Source: Notospermus geniculatus (Eukaryota; Nemertea; Pilidiophora; Heteronemertea; Lineidae). Taken from it: 64,000 bases of DNA. The stretch's first letter is position 1. Each line of letters starts with the position of its first letter. The stretch covers positions 113,271 through 177,270 of the forward strand of contig NMRB01001507.1 in NCBI GenBank assembly GCA_002633025.1, written 5' to 3'. This document shows, piece after piece, positions 24,807 to 37,459 of the stretch. The notes under the pieces were generated by a model. That model did no database searches and was not told the DNA's origin. It saw nothing but the letters and a program-made list of their open reading frames with translations. The position numbers and the translations under genes are program-made.

Positions 24807-27800
24807 TTACCAGCCATTTAGCATTCGCCTGTTCTTAGCTGCAGTCTAATCCGACATGTTTTGGACTTTCAGACATTGACGATAATGCTCATTGTTCACC
24901 ACAGCAGCATCATGTTCAATCTTTGTTTAGAAAAGGCTAAGAAGGGATTTTCAAAATTGCTCTCCCTCTCAAATCAAACTGTTGCAGTAAGCTCTGTGAT
25001 GAAATAGCCTATGTAAACTGCCAGGCCTAGGATATTGTGACATTATGGCGATATGGCTGTTTTTATTGCCTTTGTAGTGATCCATTCGATGTTGTGATTA
25101 TTCACAAAATGTCATCTAGGTACCCTCGTAACGCCGAGGTAACTTTCTCCTCTTTTTATAAACATGTATTTACTAATGTCATATACGAACATATAACCCT
25201 CATGATGGCCCTGTATGTCATGTGACAGTGAAAAGGGTGAGACAAGACCGGTGCATGCCACTCATTTTCTTTCAACGTACATGTACCCGATGGAAGAGCA
25301 CAAGGCCCCGAAACCCTTTGCCGACCTTTGAAACAGGAGAACCCGGAGATTTAAAACTTTCATCAAGAAACAGCCTTTGATTTGACGTTTGCTAATAGGT
25401 TATTTGAGACATACATGTAGAACGCTTTTCCACGTCTGTTTTTTCCATCGTATCTGCCGTTCAAACCGTGATTATCAATCCGTTTAATAATAAGTTCTTT
25501 CATCTTCGCTTTTTATTTTTTACTCGACCTAAATAGGTTTTTTTTCATACGGGTATTCCTCCTTCTTAAAGGAACCAATTTCAACTTTCCCAGGGTATTT
25601 CCTATCGCCGTCTATCATTCTTTAAATTTTATCCCAGGTACTTCAAGTAGGCTATTGCAGAGGGTTACATGGACTTTGAGAGATGGTTACTCTTCTTTCT
25701 TACAAGTGTCAATGACTGATGTGCTTTGTCTACAGTTGCTATTTTAGAGATGGGTAGGTAATCTATAGAACTAATAACAATAGATATACCAATGAAAACT
25801 AAGAACTGGACTGGTAGGCCTATTTACTTTAGTATTGCCTTAGATCACACACGCCCAGACTGATATTATATCATCGTTTTGCCGGCGATGTGTTGTGTTG
25901 CTAAAAATACGCCCTACTGCACAAACATTCCCTCTACAGTTCCAATATGGTATTCTTTAGACACAAAATGGAGACCCGTACTTTTGTCTGAAAAGTATGG
26001 GTTTTATGTACATACAGTATAGTACATGTGACTTCCCTTCTTGCATTTCATATGGAGAGTGATTGGCTTCTTCGTGTTCCCCCAACTTCATTTTCTACCT
26101 TTTCAATCGAACGTTAAGAAAACAAACAACGTTCAATCTGTAACCTCTGACAATTTGGAAACGCAATTCTTGAATTTAGAGAAAAGTTTAGGTAATTGAT
26201 TTATTTACTAAAATACAGCCATCAGTGAATGTTCAACCAAAAAAGCTACTCCAATAGGTAAGCCAAAATTAGCAACCGTTTATTTGCCGATGAATACCCT
26301 CAATGAAAGATCGATGCAGTGGAATAATATCCCAAGGCAGGGCTGTGTTGTGTTAAACTCCGAAAGGTTGTCCCTCACCTTACGTTTTATTGTAAATTAG
26401 GAAGAATTCATTAAATATGAGTAAAAAATATGTTAGATTACCTCAAGCGTACTGCCAATGTTCATTGACATGACGGTGTTCAAATGCGGAATGTGTGGAA
26501 GTTTGGTTTTTCATGCAGCATGTCGGGACAGCTGCAACTACAGACCGAGGAGCTGGTACCCATTGGTGCACCAATGGGTTTTACTGCAGGTGTGGTAAGA
26601 ATTTAGGTCCCCAGGATTCTAAGTCCCGTTTTATTCATCCACAGATGAGGATAAATGGCTAGAAACTATGACCATAATTCGAATACATGAGTAACTTTAC
26701 AATAGAGAGGTTGCGCAGCTTTCCGACTCCGGCTTCAACTACCAGAATGAATTGCAGTCCGCTGTAGACATCCATGATAAAAACGATTTGATAGACGTTT
26801 GCAAATCGGAAAATGCCATAACTTTGTGGCACAATAATTTTGACTCGTAATCGGAAGTGCACGTAAATCGCAAATATTATAGTCGTGCTTCAAGACGAGG
26901 ATTACGACTTCAATATTCATTATTAATCCGCAATTCCGATTTATAAGGCCAGATTTTTCTGCCTTCAATTTATGGTGTTTGACGAATTGAAAATTTCTAT
27001 CAAATGTTTCCGATGCACTTGTCCTTTAACCACTAATCGTACATAATATTGCCTAAGGTCTTGAAATCGCCCGTAAGTACAATATCGGGTGCCTCATCAG
27101 CCCCCGCACTAGACGTGGTTTAAATTAATCGTTATTCTATTGATGAGGAAGTAAGCAAGATGAAATCAATATCAGCCCACTTTCGATGATAAAAATCTAG
27201 GTATTATAGGCCTATTGTCTGCATTATTTTCATCAACGTGTGCAATTAAAATTATGTTGTTAAAAAAACTAAACACTAGGCTAATCAATTTACAACTCCG
27301 CATTTGCTTGGCCAAAAACACGCTGCAGCTCAACCTACAGGTATGCACGTTGAAAATGCTTCAGCAGTATTACTTGGAGCTAGAAATATTGTCGCATTCA
27401 CCATACTGCAACTGACTGGACACCAATTACTAAAGGGGAAATTGCTGCATTTCATCTGACAAATTCGTTACCCTGGAGCACGTATTGTTATACAAACTTT
27501 ACGACTCGTCAGAATTGTCCATAATGCCACACTGAAGTCGATAAATTTGTAAAGCTCCCAGACGTCCGTTTCCTGAACAAGTTACAATCACAACACGGAA
27601 CAGAGCACGGTCTGATTCCAAAAATAAACCCAGTCGTTAAATTCTCATTTGCGGCGAGAATTATCGCGATAAACCGGTAGTTGCAGCAGAGGAAACTGAC
27701 GTCATTCCATCAGATTTATTTGCTCAGATGTAGGTAATTAATGCTAAATGCATTGAATCGACGGATGTAAGTCTACTCGTAAGTTATCTTGAGCAGTATT

Positions 27801-27819
27801 ATCCTCTTTTTTGTCACCG
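24807..27819. other. Gene-less AT-rich stretch
   Basis: No gene or large repeat recognised. Holds TAGGCCTA at 25815 and 27207, TACATGTA at 25279 and 25412, and a perfect 22-bp palindrome at 26558-26579 centred on GGTGCACC. Confidence 0.5.
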
Positions 27820-28072
27820 GACTGTTCATTCACTGGCATTTTGAACTACCACTAGACGCCGTACCATCATTTTTGTCGAAAAAATATTTATTCACATGTT
27901 TTTTTACACCACTAATTGCCATACCCTGTCCAGACTGTTCGTCCACTGCAGTTTGAACCAGAAGAGCAGTAGTACCTTCATGTATGAGGTTATAAGTTTG
28001 CATGATCTTATTATTGTCGCAAGAAAATTTATTCACATATTTTTTACACAACTACAAATGCCACACCCTCAC
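27820..28072 (+). repeat. Diverged tandem duplication
   Basis: Two units (about 27820-27930 and 27931-28072) share GACTGTTC-TCACTG, TTTGAAC, ATTTATTCACAT, TTTTTTACAC and AATGCCA-ACCCT in the same order. No coding potential recognised. Confidence 0.7.
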
Positions 28073-28272
28073 AGCTGAGAGGTCCAATTCACCACTTAGG
28101 CCCAATAAAAAATAACGGGTCGTTTTAGCCCAGTGATTTCACGTACGAAAAAAAGGAATGTTGATTTCAGGTTTCAATTGTGACTAACCCCTCCCAAACT
28201 TTGTCTTAGCTTTCTCCTCACTCTTCAAAAACATGAGGCTAAACTTAAATAGCCGATCGGTTTGAGTTAATA

Positions 28273-28421
28273 GGGAGTTTAAGAAATCAAACGATAAACG
28301 TTAACTTTACGACATCGTTATTTTTCATACTGAAAATTCACCAGATTATATATTGCATTTTGGGTACAAAAAATAACGTTGTCGTAAAGTTAACGTTTAT
28401 CGTTTGATTTCTTAAACTCCC
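28273..28421. mobile_element. MITE, family M2, TA-flanked
   Basis: GGGAGTTTAAGAAATCAAAC at the left and the complement TTGATTTCTTAAACTCCC at the right, flanked by TA (28271-28272 and 28422-28423). About 149 bp and nearly palindromic around the element centre. It differs from other M2 copies in having AAG instead of TCG near the ends. Confidence 0.9.
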
Positions 28422-28426
28422 TATTG

Positions 28427-28527
28427 TTATTTTTTGTACCGAAAATGCAATATATAATCTGTGAATTTGCAGTATGACAAATAACGTGATTGTAAAGTTA
28501 ACATTTATCGTTTGATTTCTTAAACTC
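28427..28527. mobile_element. Partial M2 MITE abutting a full copy
   Basis: Repeats the right-hand two thirds of the M2 element (GTACCGAAAATGCAATATA through TTGATTTCTTAAACTC) directly after the full copy. Either a truncated tandem insertion or rearrangement of one element. Confidence 0.75.
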
Positions 28528-28891
28528 GGCCCTTTTCTCGGACTGTACGCTTGGCCGTAATTGAGCACTCGTGCTTCTATTTAATGAACTGATAAGATGT
28601 GGAAACACGGTATATGGTTAATTTTCACACTGTTGACATCGACGAATAGCATAACGACAGCCGAAGCATGCTTCAGCGGCCGTAAAAGTGAAACGAGCCA
28701 CGATTTCCTGGAGAAATACTGGGCTCAGTTCGTGCGTCTAATTCTTCGGATTAAGACCACACAAAGAGCACGTACATTTTTCATTATAGAATACATTTTC
28801 ATGTTATTGATAGGGCAACGGTCTGCCTCCCTGATATGAAATTAGGAATCAGGAATGTAGTTATCACGAATCTGAGGCTATATGATAAATA

Positions 28892-29412
28892 CAGTGAAAC
28901 CCCTCTAAGTGGACCACGCGTGGGACCGGGACAAACTGGTCCACATAGAGGGGTGGTCCACATAAAGGGGGTTGGCATTTTCGAAATATTGGAGGTCTAC
29001 GGTGGCACTACCACTTTCACCACAGATGGATCCCATGTTGATGTTTAATTACTCCTTCGATGCGAGTGAGTCATTTAATGTTGATTAACTTGACTGAGTT
29101 TTTGTCTAGCTTACACCAAAGGTGTTAATTGTTTGTTTATTCCTGGGACCAACAAAAAGTCTATGAAATCTAGCTTTTCCATGTGTTTGGTGTAACCATG
29201 GACCACGCGAATACCTAGATTTTGAACTTCTGGTCCACATAGAGGGGTCACCATGCACTTTGGGACCCTACTTTTGGTGGTCCAGGTCGAGGTAGAGGGG
29301 TGGTCCACTTAGCTAAAGGAAAATGTGAAGGATTTATTTGGGACCGACAAAAATCGATCCACATAGAGGGGTGGTCCACATAGAGGGATGGTCCACATGA
29401 GGGGTTTCACTG
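28892..29412. mobile_element. TA-flanked CAGTG...CACTG element (pogo/Tc1-like, non-autonomous)
   Basis: Ends CAGTGAAACCCCTCT and the complement AGGGGTTTCACTG, flanked by TA (28890-28891 and 29413-29414). 521 bp. The motif GGTCCACATAGAGGGGTGG recurs several times inside in partial forms (about 28940, 29229, 29290, 29357). The termini resemble those of pogo/Tigger-like and other Tc1/mariner elements. No transposase frame. Excision with a 2-nt stagger would leave TACATGTA, the commonest octamer scar in the window. Confidence 0.8.
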
Positions 29413-29605
29413 TAGTAATGGTTGATTCCTTTATGGTAATGTATAAGTGAAACAGCGTGACCGCCTCCGTGTTTGGTAGTAGCATACATGGACATACATG
29501 TATGAAAACCTAACACAGACCACTAAATGTTGAGTAAATTCAGTACGTTGAAAACTCCCGAGCCTGCACTGGCAAACGACACTGTCACAGGGAAATTTTC
29601 TCCCA

Positions 29606-29715
29606 GGGGCCTGTTTCATAAAGTGACTTTAAGTTAATGGTACCATTAACTTCAATGCATTTTCCATTTGGTTAAAGGTACATTTACCTTAAAGTCATTT
29701 TATTAAACAGGCCCC
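29606..29715. mobile_element. MITE with GGGGCCTGTTTCATAAAG ends
   Basis: Inverted ends GGGGCCTGTTTCATAAAG and TTTATTAAACAGGCCCC, with AAGTTAATGGTACCATTAAC and AAAGGTACATTTACCTTAAA as internal palindromes. About 110 bp. Superfamily and target duplication not resolved. Confidence 0.8.
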
Positions 29716-30360
29716 TAAACTCTTTCTTTAGTACCAAAAAATCCTCTGCCCACTCAGTGACACGCCGAGAATGGAATCCGTCGGCTCAAGGTGTCACCTT
29801 CAGTTATGGCCCGTGGATTATGGTCCAAACAGACGACATTAGAAGCTGACTGGATCCTATTAAGGAAAGACAACAAGACAACTGCGCACGCTATATCAGA
29901 GAGCTAAGCCTGTCCCATTAATGGATCAAACAAGTGACAGCTACAACCTGGTATCAATCCTTCTGTTCCTTGAGCTAGCTCTCAACAAGAGCAAATGACC
30001 TGTGTCAGAAAGGCAGGGGGACGTCAAGTCATGTTGCCCAGAAGTCGTCGGTTCGATAATTTGCAGTTGATTGGCTGACATTATCCGCAGTTAAGGTCAA
30101 CAGGAGATCGTCCCGGACCCCTGTGCTGAGATGATAACCCTCGTGTGACTGCAGAGAGGGTGACTGTATGACGCGAAGGTACCATCAGGGGTCCAGTGTC
30201 CTTCGACACAAGACTAATAGCCCAATGTTGTCGACAAAGGTAATAATGTCATATTCGATGTTTGGCTCTCAACGTTGCCTACTTTTTTCTTTTCATGGCC
30301 TTGGGGATGGCTGTGTACGAGATCGATGGAAATGCAGAGAGCTAGAAGTAAAAGTGTATG
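29716..30360. other. Gene-less stretch
   Basis: No gene or repeat recognised. Confidence 0.5.
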
Positions 30361-30594
30361 AGGGAGTAAGAAATAAAAGTGGAAAATAAGAAGTGGGAAA
30401 TTTTGCGCGAATTTTTCAATTTCTTAAATTGGGAGAAATTTTTTTCCCATTTTGGACATTTTGTCTGATTTTTCGGGTGATATTTCTCAAAATGGGAAAA
30501 ATTTTCTCCCAGTTTGAGAAATTGAAAAATTCGCGCAAAATTCCAAAAGTTTCCACTTCTTATTTTCCACTTTTTTTTAAATTTCTTACTCCCT
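30361..30594. mobile_element. MITE, family M5 (AGGGAGTAAGAAATAAAAGT ends)
   Basis: Left arm AGGGAGTAAGAAATAAAAGT, GGAAAATAAGAAGTGGGAAA; the right arm is its complement, ending TTTCTTACTCCCT. The middle repeats AAATTGGGAGAAA/CCCATTTTG in both orientations. A second copy is at 47746-48014. About 234 bp, non-coding. Confidence 0.85.
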
Positions 30595-31102
30595 TATATG
30601 AAATATAGGCCTACATCCTTTTCCTTCTGTTTTATGTATCACATTTTTTTCGCAAAACATCGTATACATGTACTGGTATCACTGCTCATATCATACACTA
30701 TTTCGAAAAAACTGCTTGGACTACATATTGTAATTCATTAGTTGAACAGTCACGTGTATTGAAATCTAGTACGGGGATCGTCCTACGGAAGGCTTCGGAA
30801 TCCTTTTAGAATTTGTCATGTGGATCTTGCTCATCGACGGATTAACAATGACTGTACTTTACAAAGGAAAGACTTCCTTTGAGTCTTAACGTGTTTAAAC
30901 GTTGGGGTTATTGTGTGGGAGGTAGTATCGGGTTGCCTTGGAATCAAATAATCCATTGTTTTAAACGCCAAATTAGGATGTCTTGGTTTTTTCCGAAAGG
31001 TTACACGATCTGTTTGATAATTCAATGCTTATGATTAAAAGGCCAGCAAAAGTGTCGATTCGATTGTTCCTGCAGGAAGTTTTCGTCCCCGACTTACCAC
31101 TA
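30595..31102. other. Gene-less stretch
   Basis: TAGGCCTA at 30606 and TACATGTA at 30665; nothing else recognised. Confidence 0.5.
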
Positions 31103-31251
31103 GGGAGGTTTCGAAATCAAACGATAAACGTAAACGTTAACGACAACGTTATTTTCATAGTACACATTAACCAGATTTTATATTGCATTTTCGGTACAAA
31201 AAGAACGTTGTCGTTAACGTTTACGTTTATCGTTTGATTTCGAAACCTCCC
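31103..31251. mobile_element. MITE, family M2, well-preserved TA-flanked copy
   Basis: GGGAGGTTTCGAAATCAAAC and the complement TTGATTTCGAAACCTCCC at the two ends, flanked by TA (31101-31102 and 31252-31253). 149 bp. The arms pair over about 60 bp around the central ACACATTAACCAGATTT. Confidence 0.9.
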
Positions 31252-34200
31252 TACTGTTTCATAGGTGCATTGTTGTTTCTGAAGCAGATAACCACTGTTC
31301 AGCAGTCATAGTTCCTGAGCTACGGTCATGATAGTATACATGTACATGTACATGTAATTCATGAGCCCCTTCTCCACAAGACAGAACTCCTCTTTCGCCG
31401 ACACAGCAATATACAATTTCGAAATGTTTCATCTTTAGGTAGTACATATCGTACATTGTAGCTGACTTACGGTTATCGAGAACCGCATCTCTGTGGCCAC
31501 AGTGTGCGAATCTCAAGACATCGCTGGAAATTTCAGATACCGGAAAGAAACAGATAATGCATGAAACCAATTACGCGTGTCTTGTTCATAGCCAAAATCA
31601 ACCATCTTTGATTTCAAGAAATCAAGTTGAAAATAGCTTCTTGCTTTGCTCACTGAGGCAGTGAAATTTTATTGCTCATTGTTTGATTCAAAGTCAACTG
31701 AGTGCTCAAACCAGATGGAATCAAAAGAATAAAAAGAACATTTATGTGGCTTTCGACATTAACTGCCACGGAGCCCTTAGAAGATACGCTAAGACAAGAT
31801 ATTGGCTTTCAGTAAGCGAGTCATTCAGGCAAGGCTCCATCACATGTCAGGGATGAGTTTCAAAGTGTGAAAGGGAAAAATCTCCAAACACGACGTATCT
31901 AACTTTCATCCACACAACCAATAGGAGCAGTCAGCCGCGCGTATTGCCAAAAGATGGCAGCAAAGTTCTAGCCGACTAATACGCAGGAAAATCCACCTGA
32001 TTGGTGCTCGAAAGAATGAATGGGTCCGCTATATGCATTGAATTGGGCCGTGGTGACACCTATTGGTCAACTCACTGACAGCGCCAATTCTTTCTTTGGT
32101 GTTCACTTTCGCCGTATTCGGTGTGAAAAGTACGTGATTATATAGTGCAGACATTGTAAACCGTATACTTGTATTACTATGTCAATGATGATGGGACGGT
32201 GATGAGGGAAGCGTTAATATTTGCCTTTCACTTAATACTCCGTTGCGACTTCAGCTGGCACGAGTTGAGAATCACCATTAAGCAAAAGGTCATAGACTTA
32301 CTCATGAATGATGTGAATCTGCGTTCAAAATGACCCCTTCCGTGCCTTTGTGCTCGGCAAACTTTGACCGTGAAGATTCAATACGTAATTAATGGTTTAT
32401 TCGTGTTTTCCCTATAGGTTAATTTTCATCACTTACTACAGCAAATGTACGCCGGGTGCCGGCGAAGTGAAATTATGCTTACATCCACACGAGAAATCTT
32501 TTCTTGCTATTAAAAGCAATTTTGCAGAAAGCAACGAAATGCCCAATGTGCGGATGTTTTCAATGGCAAGAATGAGCTCATGGTTTCTTGCTTAACTTGC
32601 TCCGATCAAACATGTTTGATTTTTATAGCTTATTGCTCGTGGTAAACACGACGCGTTGCTTTTCACCGCACACGGCACAATGCTTGTTATTTGTTGCTGC
32701 AGTAAGCAAGAAGTTGCCTCGTGTACTCCGGGCATAACAGTGACACTGGCCTTCTTGAAGAAGACTGGTTCCAAGATGATCCAGTTTTCTTCATGCATCC
32801 ATGCATTCACCTTGTCCATTCCGAGGTGGTAATTTTCGCGATCAAGAAAAACCTTCTTCTGGAGAATTGCACATTTTATTTTTCGATGTAAAAGCTGTGG
32901 CAGCTATCATAACGTCGTATCCTTTTTCCATAACGATAACCAGATACCAGAAAAATCGCAGATTACATTCGCTTGTCCTACACCTGTTTTTGTAGGTATA
33001 GAATTTCGCAGAAACCGTTCAATTGGTCAGTTATTTCTGGCACCTTAACGTTGTCAAGTTTCCAACATTAATTATCCTCCGCAGATGAACAAACTTTCCG
33101 TAACAAGCTATTGGTGGGGAGTTTGACATTGATATCAACAGCTGTATATCAAACATCCTCACGGAAGAGAGAAAAACCTTGCTTCAAACAACAGGTTGTA
33201 ATCAGAGACCTGTATTTCCAAGGATTCAAGGAAGATTGCCTTGACGAAATCCTTGTTTCATGTGATATTCTATATTTTTGACCATTTATGTGAGTGCAGG
33301 CGAAAGAGCAAGTACTAACAGTACATGTAACCACCTGGTTTTCCCAACGTTCGGGCGTATCTTTGAAGCTTTCGTCCTCACCAAATTTACCGTGCGACAC
33401 GAGTGGTATAATCTCATAAAGCCATGGCTTATTTTTTGAAGCCTGACGGATTAACTACGAAGTTTCTTTGTCAAGTAGTCTGCTAATCCTTTAGTGAGCG
33501 TTTTACACCCACATGGCTTTGTATGCCAATAACAGCCATTCAATTCACTCGTCGAATCTCTTTTTGTCACGAAATTCTCCAGGCTATAATTCTTATTTGT
33601 TGAAGTGTGTAAAACGCAGAAATACCGACTAGATCTCATCGGCTGTGTTACGGATTATTCGAAAATTCTACCATGAATCCAACTGGTGTTCTGTAGAACT
33701 GCGAGAAGACGCTGGGAACAAGTGAATGCATCACCATAACATCCATCAGCCCTTATTAAAAACCTGCATATCAGCAACCCTCCTTGTATATGTCAACTCG
33801 TACTTTGTAGTATACGGAGTACTCAAGGCAGGGGGTACTGGAGCTTTGATTAAGCATCAAAAGAACCTTTTCGTCGCCTTGCGTTCACACCGTGCGTCGA
33901 TGTGATAAAAGTCTTTGTATCAGTGCCCATGGCATACCAAGATCTATACATACGGGGTAATGAGCTCGAGCAAGAATCGCTTGTAGCTCTGACATTTCGA
34001 CTTAATAAACTAGGCCACTTAATTGTTTCATCTTCGTCGATGGGAAGATTTTTTGCTTGCTTAACGTCGTATGGCATGCGAAGACATTCGACGGCAAGGT
34101 ACCTTAGTTGGCTAAGAAATATCTGCAGGTAGACTGTAGTTACATTTGCATTGGATGCAGATTTTGGAAGGTGAGGCATTATCAAACCGATTTCAGGAGC

Positions 34201-34514
34201 CACGCCTCACTTTTTATTATTAACCCCGTAGAATGCCACAACCAATTCCTAAGAGAATAGGCCTATGTCTGTGTTTGCAATAATAACAATCTTCCCTCAC
34301 AAAATGCCCCTCAATATAGGATGCTCCCTCACAATACATTTTCGGGTTAAACTGCAACATTCAGTTGGATTCGAGAAAGAAACCCAAATTCCGTGACAAA
34401 CAAAAAATACAGGCGGCATTAGGAATAAGGGGCATTATATTCTTTCTTTATGACGCCATAATTGTGATTTCCGAGTGAGAATGTGTACTAGAATATCCGA
34501 CAATATGCCTACTA
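31252..34514. other. Gene-less unique stretch
   Basis: No gene recognised. A (TACATG)n run at 31337-31356. A 55-bp segment at about 31921-31975 recurs at 62743-62797. Frames up to 117 codons (33850-34203, minus) have no recognisable domain and compete with a plus-strand frame. Confidence 0.5.
31921..31975 (+). repeat. Promoter-like repeat, copy 1
   Basis: Shares GAGCAGTCAGCCGCGCGTATT and AAAAGATGGCAGCAAAGTTC with 62743-62797. An ACCAATAGG (CCAAT-like) motif lies just upstream, and AAGATGGCAGC resembles a YY1-type site. Whether it is functional or part of an unrecognised repeat cannot be told from here. Confidence 0.5.
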
Positions 34515-34660
34515 GGGAGGTTTCGCAAATCTGACGAAACATGAAGTACGAAATACGAAATTGACGTAATGTATTTCAAAAGATGGTTGCTACCACAAAA
34601 TGTCCCTGCTGCCAGTGCATCTTTTAGCATGTCATGTAAGACCGAAAGAGTTAGGGTGCA
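34515..34660. mobile_element. MITE, family M4
   Basis: Begins GGGAGGTTTCGCAAATCTG after TA (34513-34514). It matches the complement of 22152-22312 through AGTACGAAATACGAA, GACGTAATGTATTTC, TACCACAAA and CATCTTTTAGC. The right end is not clear and is probably eroded. Non-coding. Confidence 0.75.
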
Positions 34661-36068
34661 TCTTGAATTTTTAAATTTCCACTTCGTATCTACGAAGTGA
34701 AAACGAAAGATAAATTTCAAATTTCAATAGGACTGGCGCTTTTCAGGGGACATTCTCTCCTTTTACGTCGGAATTTTGGCGACGACTCGTTGTCTACATC
34801 TCGAAAAACACCTGCAAGACGACATCCTAACTCCGTATCAAAATCTACATCGTGCACAGTGTACATGTCACTAGTGTCACTGATGCCTTTCGTCAATGAA
34901 AACGGGATTCGTCTGTTTGCAGATTTGTGCTTCTCGGAGGAACAATCGTACTTAGCGGAGACACCTGCTATCTCAGCAAACAGATTTGGTACCGCAGCAA
35001 GGATGAATGGGCTTAAAAGAATTAAATGATTGGTATGTTCGGCAACAAGGTTTACGCTTATGGGAGCTTCAGATTTCAAATTTCTTCAACACCCTGGAGA
35101 ATTACTTGTGCCATGACAACCCGCTTCTCTTTGATTCTTTCTTTGGGAGATTTGTGGAAAATTTTTGTAGCCACATTCGATTTTCCTTTATCCCAATGGT
35201 ACACCGATGATTTTTATCACTTGAGCAAATGAAACGAACAAGAATGACAAATGAACATTTCCGTGGTCGGGGTTGTGTTAATTTCACTTCAAAGCCATTG
35301 AAGTGTAACGATGATAACCAAACAACTAGCTTCATACATTCATACCTCCACATCAAGTAGTGGTTGCATGAGGATATACATGTATCTATCAATTTTAGGA
35401 AAAGTATAGGCCTACTAAGAAACGTTCGCAAATCGCTGTGTGTAGGTGAGAAATGGTTGATATTATATCTTTTTACAGTTTTCTGCTCTCCTTTTCAGGT
35501 TTACTTGACAATAAAGAAAACCAAACAAAGCTTCTGCTACAATTTCTTCGGGGGTTGGGCTGATTTTGTCAGTGTTTTTCAGTATACTGTATTATGTTTG
35601 CGGATGGTGTGAAAAACAGCCTAGGATTTGCAGAGTTGTATTTACATAATGGATAATATCTTTCTAGCCAAAAGGAAGAATAGTCATTGTCTAGCCCTGT
35701 ACATATAGAGCCATTATTTAGCCACCATTTCTCCGCAGAGAGAATTTCCCTGCATGAACAGCAACACCGAGAATGCCAGGGATTTATACATACAGCCACC
35801 ATTCCCTGTAATATGCAACCAATTTCACAATGTCAATAGTGGCAATCAGAACGCCCCTCCATTTACCCTGAAAGACAGCCAAGGTCAGACAAATGATTGG
35901 AATTGGTGATTGAAAGAGTGTTCCTATAATCAAACAAATTAATATCGAGCGCTGGCAAGATTACTAAATCTCAGATTTTAATTATGCATTGCGCTGTCAT
36001 AAGACGTGTCCACGTCGATGCAGATTTTAACTGGCGTTGAATTTTCGTGCTTGCAGAGAAAGAGTTCG
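34661..36068. other. Gene-less unique stretch
   Basis: Overlapping 110-120-codon frames on both strands at 34697-35079 show no recognisable domain. A 20-bp palindrome (CACTTCGTA-TC-TACGAAGTG) lies at about 34680-34699. TAGGCCTA at 35407. Confidence 0.5.
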
Positions 36069-36245
36069 GTTGTACGAAAGTTGAATTTCGAAATCGAGTT
36101 TTGAATTTCGAAATCGAGTTTTGAATTTCGAAGTCGACTTTTGAATTTCGAAGTCGACTTTTGAATTTAGAAGTCGACTTTTGAATTTAGAAGTCAAGTT
36201 TTGAATTTCAAATTTCGAATGAGTCTTCTGGGCTTTCGTACGGTT
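36069..36245. repeat. 20-bp minisatellite bracketed by short inverted repeats
   Basis: About six units of TTTTGAATTTCGAAGTCGAC-type sequence (36081-36214), each itself partly palindromic (CGACTT...AAGTCG). Outside lie inverted GTACGAAAG (36072-36080) and CTTTCGTAC (36233-36241). The bracketing suggests an array that grew inside a small inverted-repeat element. Confidence 0.85.
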
Positions 36246-37204
36246 GTGGGTTTCCTGTTAGATACCCTTTTTTGTTGCCGTTTGTTTTCACTCAGTGGAT
36301 TTATTTTCGATGATCAGCATTCTTGTTTGCACGTCAGATTTCCAATTTATGTACCGTTAGCGACATTTACATAGCAAGCCAGTTACACCACTTTTTGTTT
36401 ATACACCATATATTTACCTTATGTTTTTCATAGACTATGCTACAGCACAAATGTGTTTAGTCAACCGTTGGTATGAAAAATGATGTTGCCTGGCATTTCG
36501 CGTCATCAGCTTCATATGCCACAAAATACTACAGACTTCTTTTGCATGCTTTGCTTTGAGAATACGAACGTGAGAAATTACTGCATTTCAAATTGAATAT
36601 AAGTTAACAAAGCCGCTGTTACAATCATTGGGGGATAAGTATTAAGCTTTTTCACACTTTTCTTGTTGTGGCTGAACATTAACGCAATATCCAATTGCCA
36701 TTAGAGTGAGGAAAGACGCGAGATGATGTCCCGTTCGGGGAACTCGCTCTGTATTGCCGCCACTTTCGATTGGACAACGATGAAATCCGTGGATCAATTT
36801 GCGTTCGCCGACTTCGTCCGCAGGGAAAAACAAAAATCAATTTGGGAGAACGGTGGTGGCTTTTTAAAAATACAATCATATCATACGACGTTTTTTTTAA
36901 TGATTTGCCGGTTGATCGAAAATGGGTCAGATATCTTTTTCTATCGGGATTGGGTTGCTGTACGATTCTTCATGATTTAGATTAGGACAATGATGACACC
37001 GAGGTCATTTACAGAATTGTCAGTACATGTACATGTAAATATAAAGTAAAGAGAGTTTGAGTAAATTTACGAAGTAACACGTGTAAATTTCAATAGAAAT
37101 TAACAATCCTAGACCTACAGATTCAAAAAATTGCTTCCAAAAGTTACGTGCCAGAGTATGAAACTAGGAAAAGGCTAAGTGGTACAGATATATAACTTTG
37201 GCAC
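36246..37204. other. Gene-less stretch
   Basis: No gene recognised; two overlapping TACATGTA at 37024 and 37030. Confidence 0.5.
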
Positions 37205-37208
37205 TTAA

Positions 37209-37455
37209 AGGAGCTGGACGTCCAAGTTGTAAACACTCGCTCACTGGTTCTCTATCCACGCGACGCCTGCGGTGCTGCCACCTATTGTCGGTGATTTGTA
37301 CTGACGTGAATATCGTGAGTGAGTTGCATTGGACCGGGCACCAGTCTAACGATCACGGGGCGCTACTGGTGCTGCCACCTTCACGAAGGAATAAAACTAG
37401 TTTGCTGGCCACTGTTTGTAAACTAGTTTGTTTACAACTTGGACGTCGAGCTCCT
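37209..37455. mobile_element. piggyBac-type MITE, family P1
   Basis: Flanked by TTAA on both sides (37205-37208 and 37456-37459), the target of piggyBac transposases. Ends AGGAGCTGGACGTCCAAGTT and the complement AACTTGGACGTCGAGCTCCT. 247 bp, no transposase. An inverted-orientation relative is at 52799-53037, sharing GGTGCTGCCACCT, CACTCACTGGTTCTCTATCC-type and GAAGGAATAAAACTAGTTTG motifs. Confidence 0.9.
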
Positions 37456-37459
37456 TTAA

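Noticed and set aside
26558-26579. Perfect 22-bp palindrome as a regulatory site
   Set aside because: Isolated, with no second copy or partner motifs seen; noted only in the interval description.
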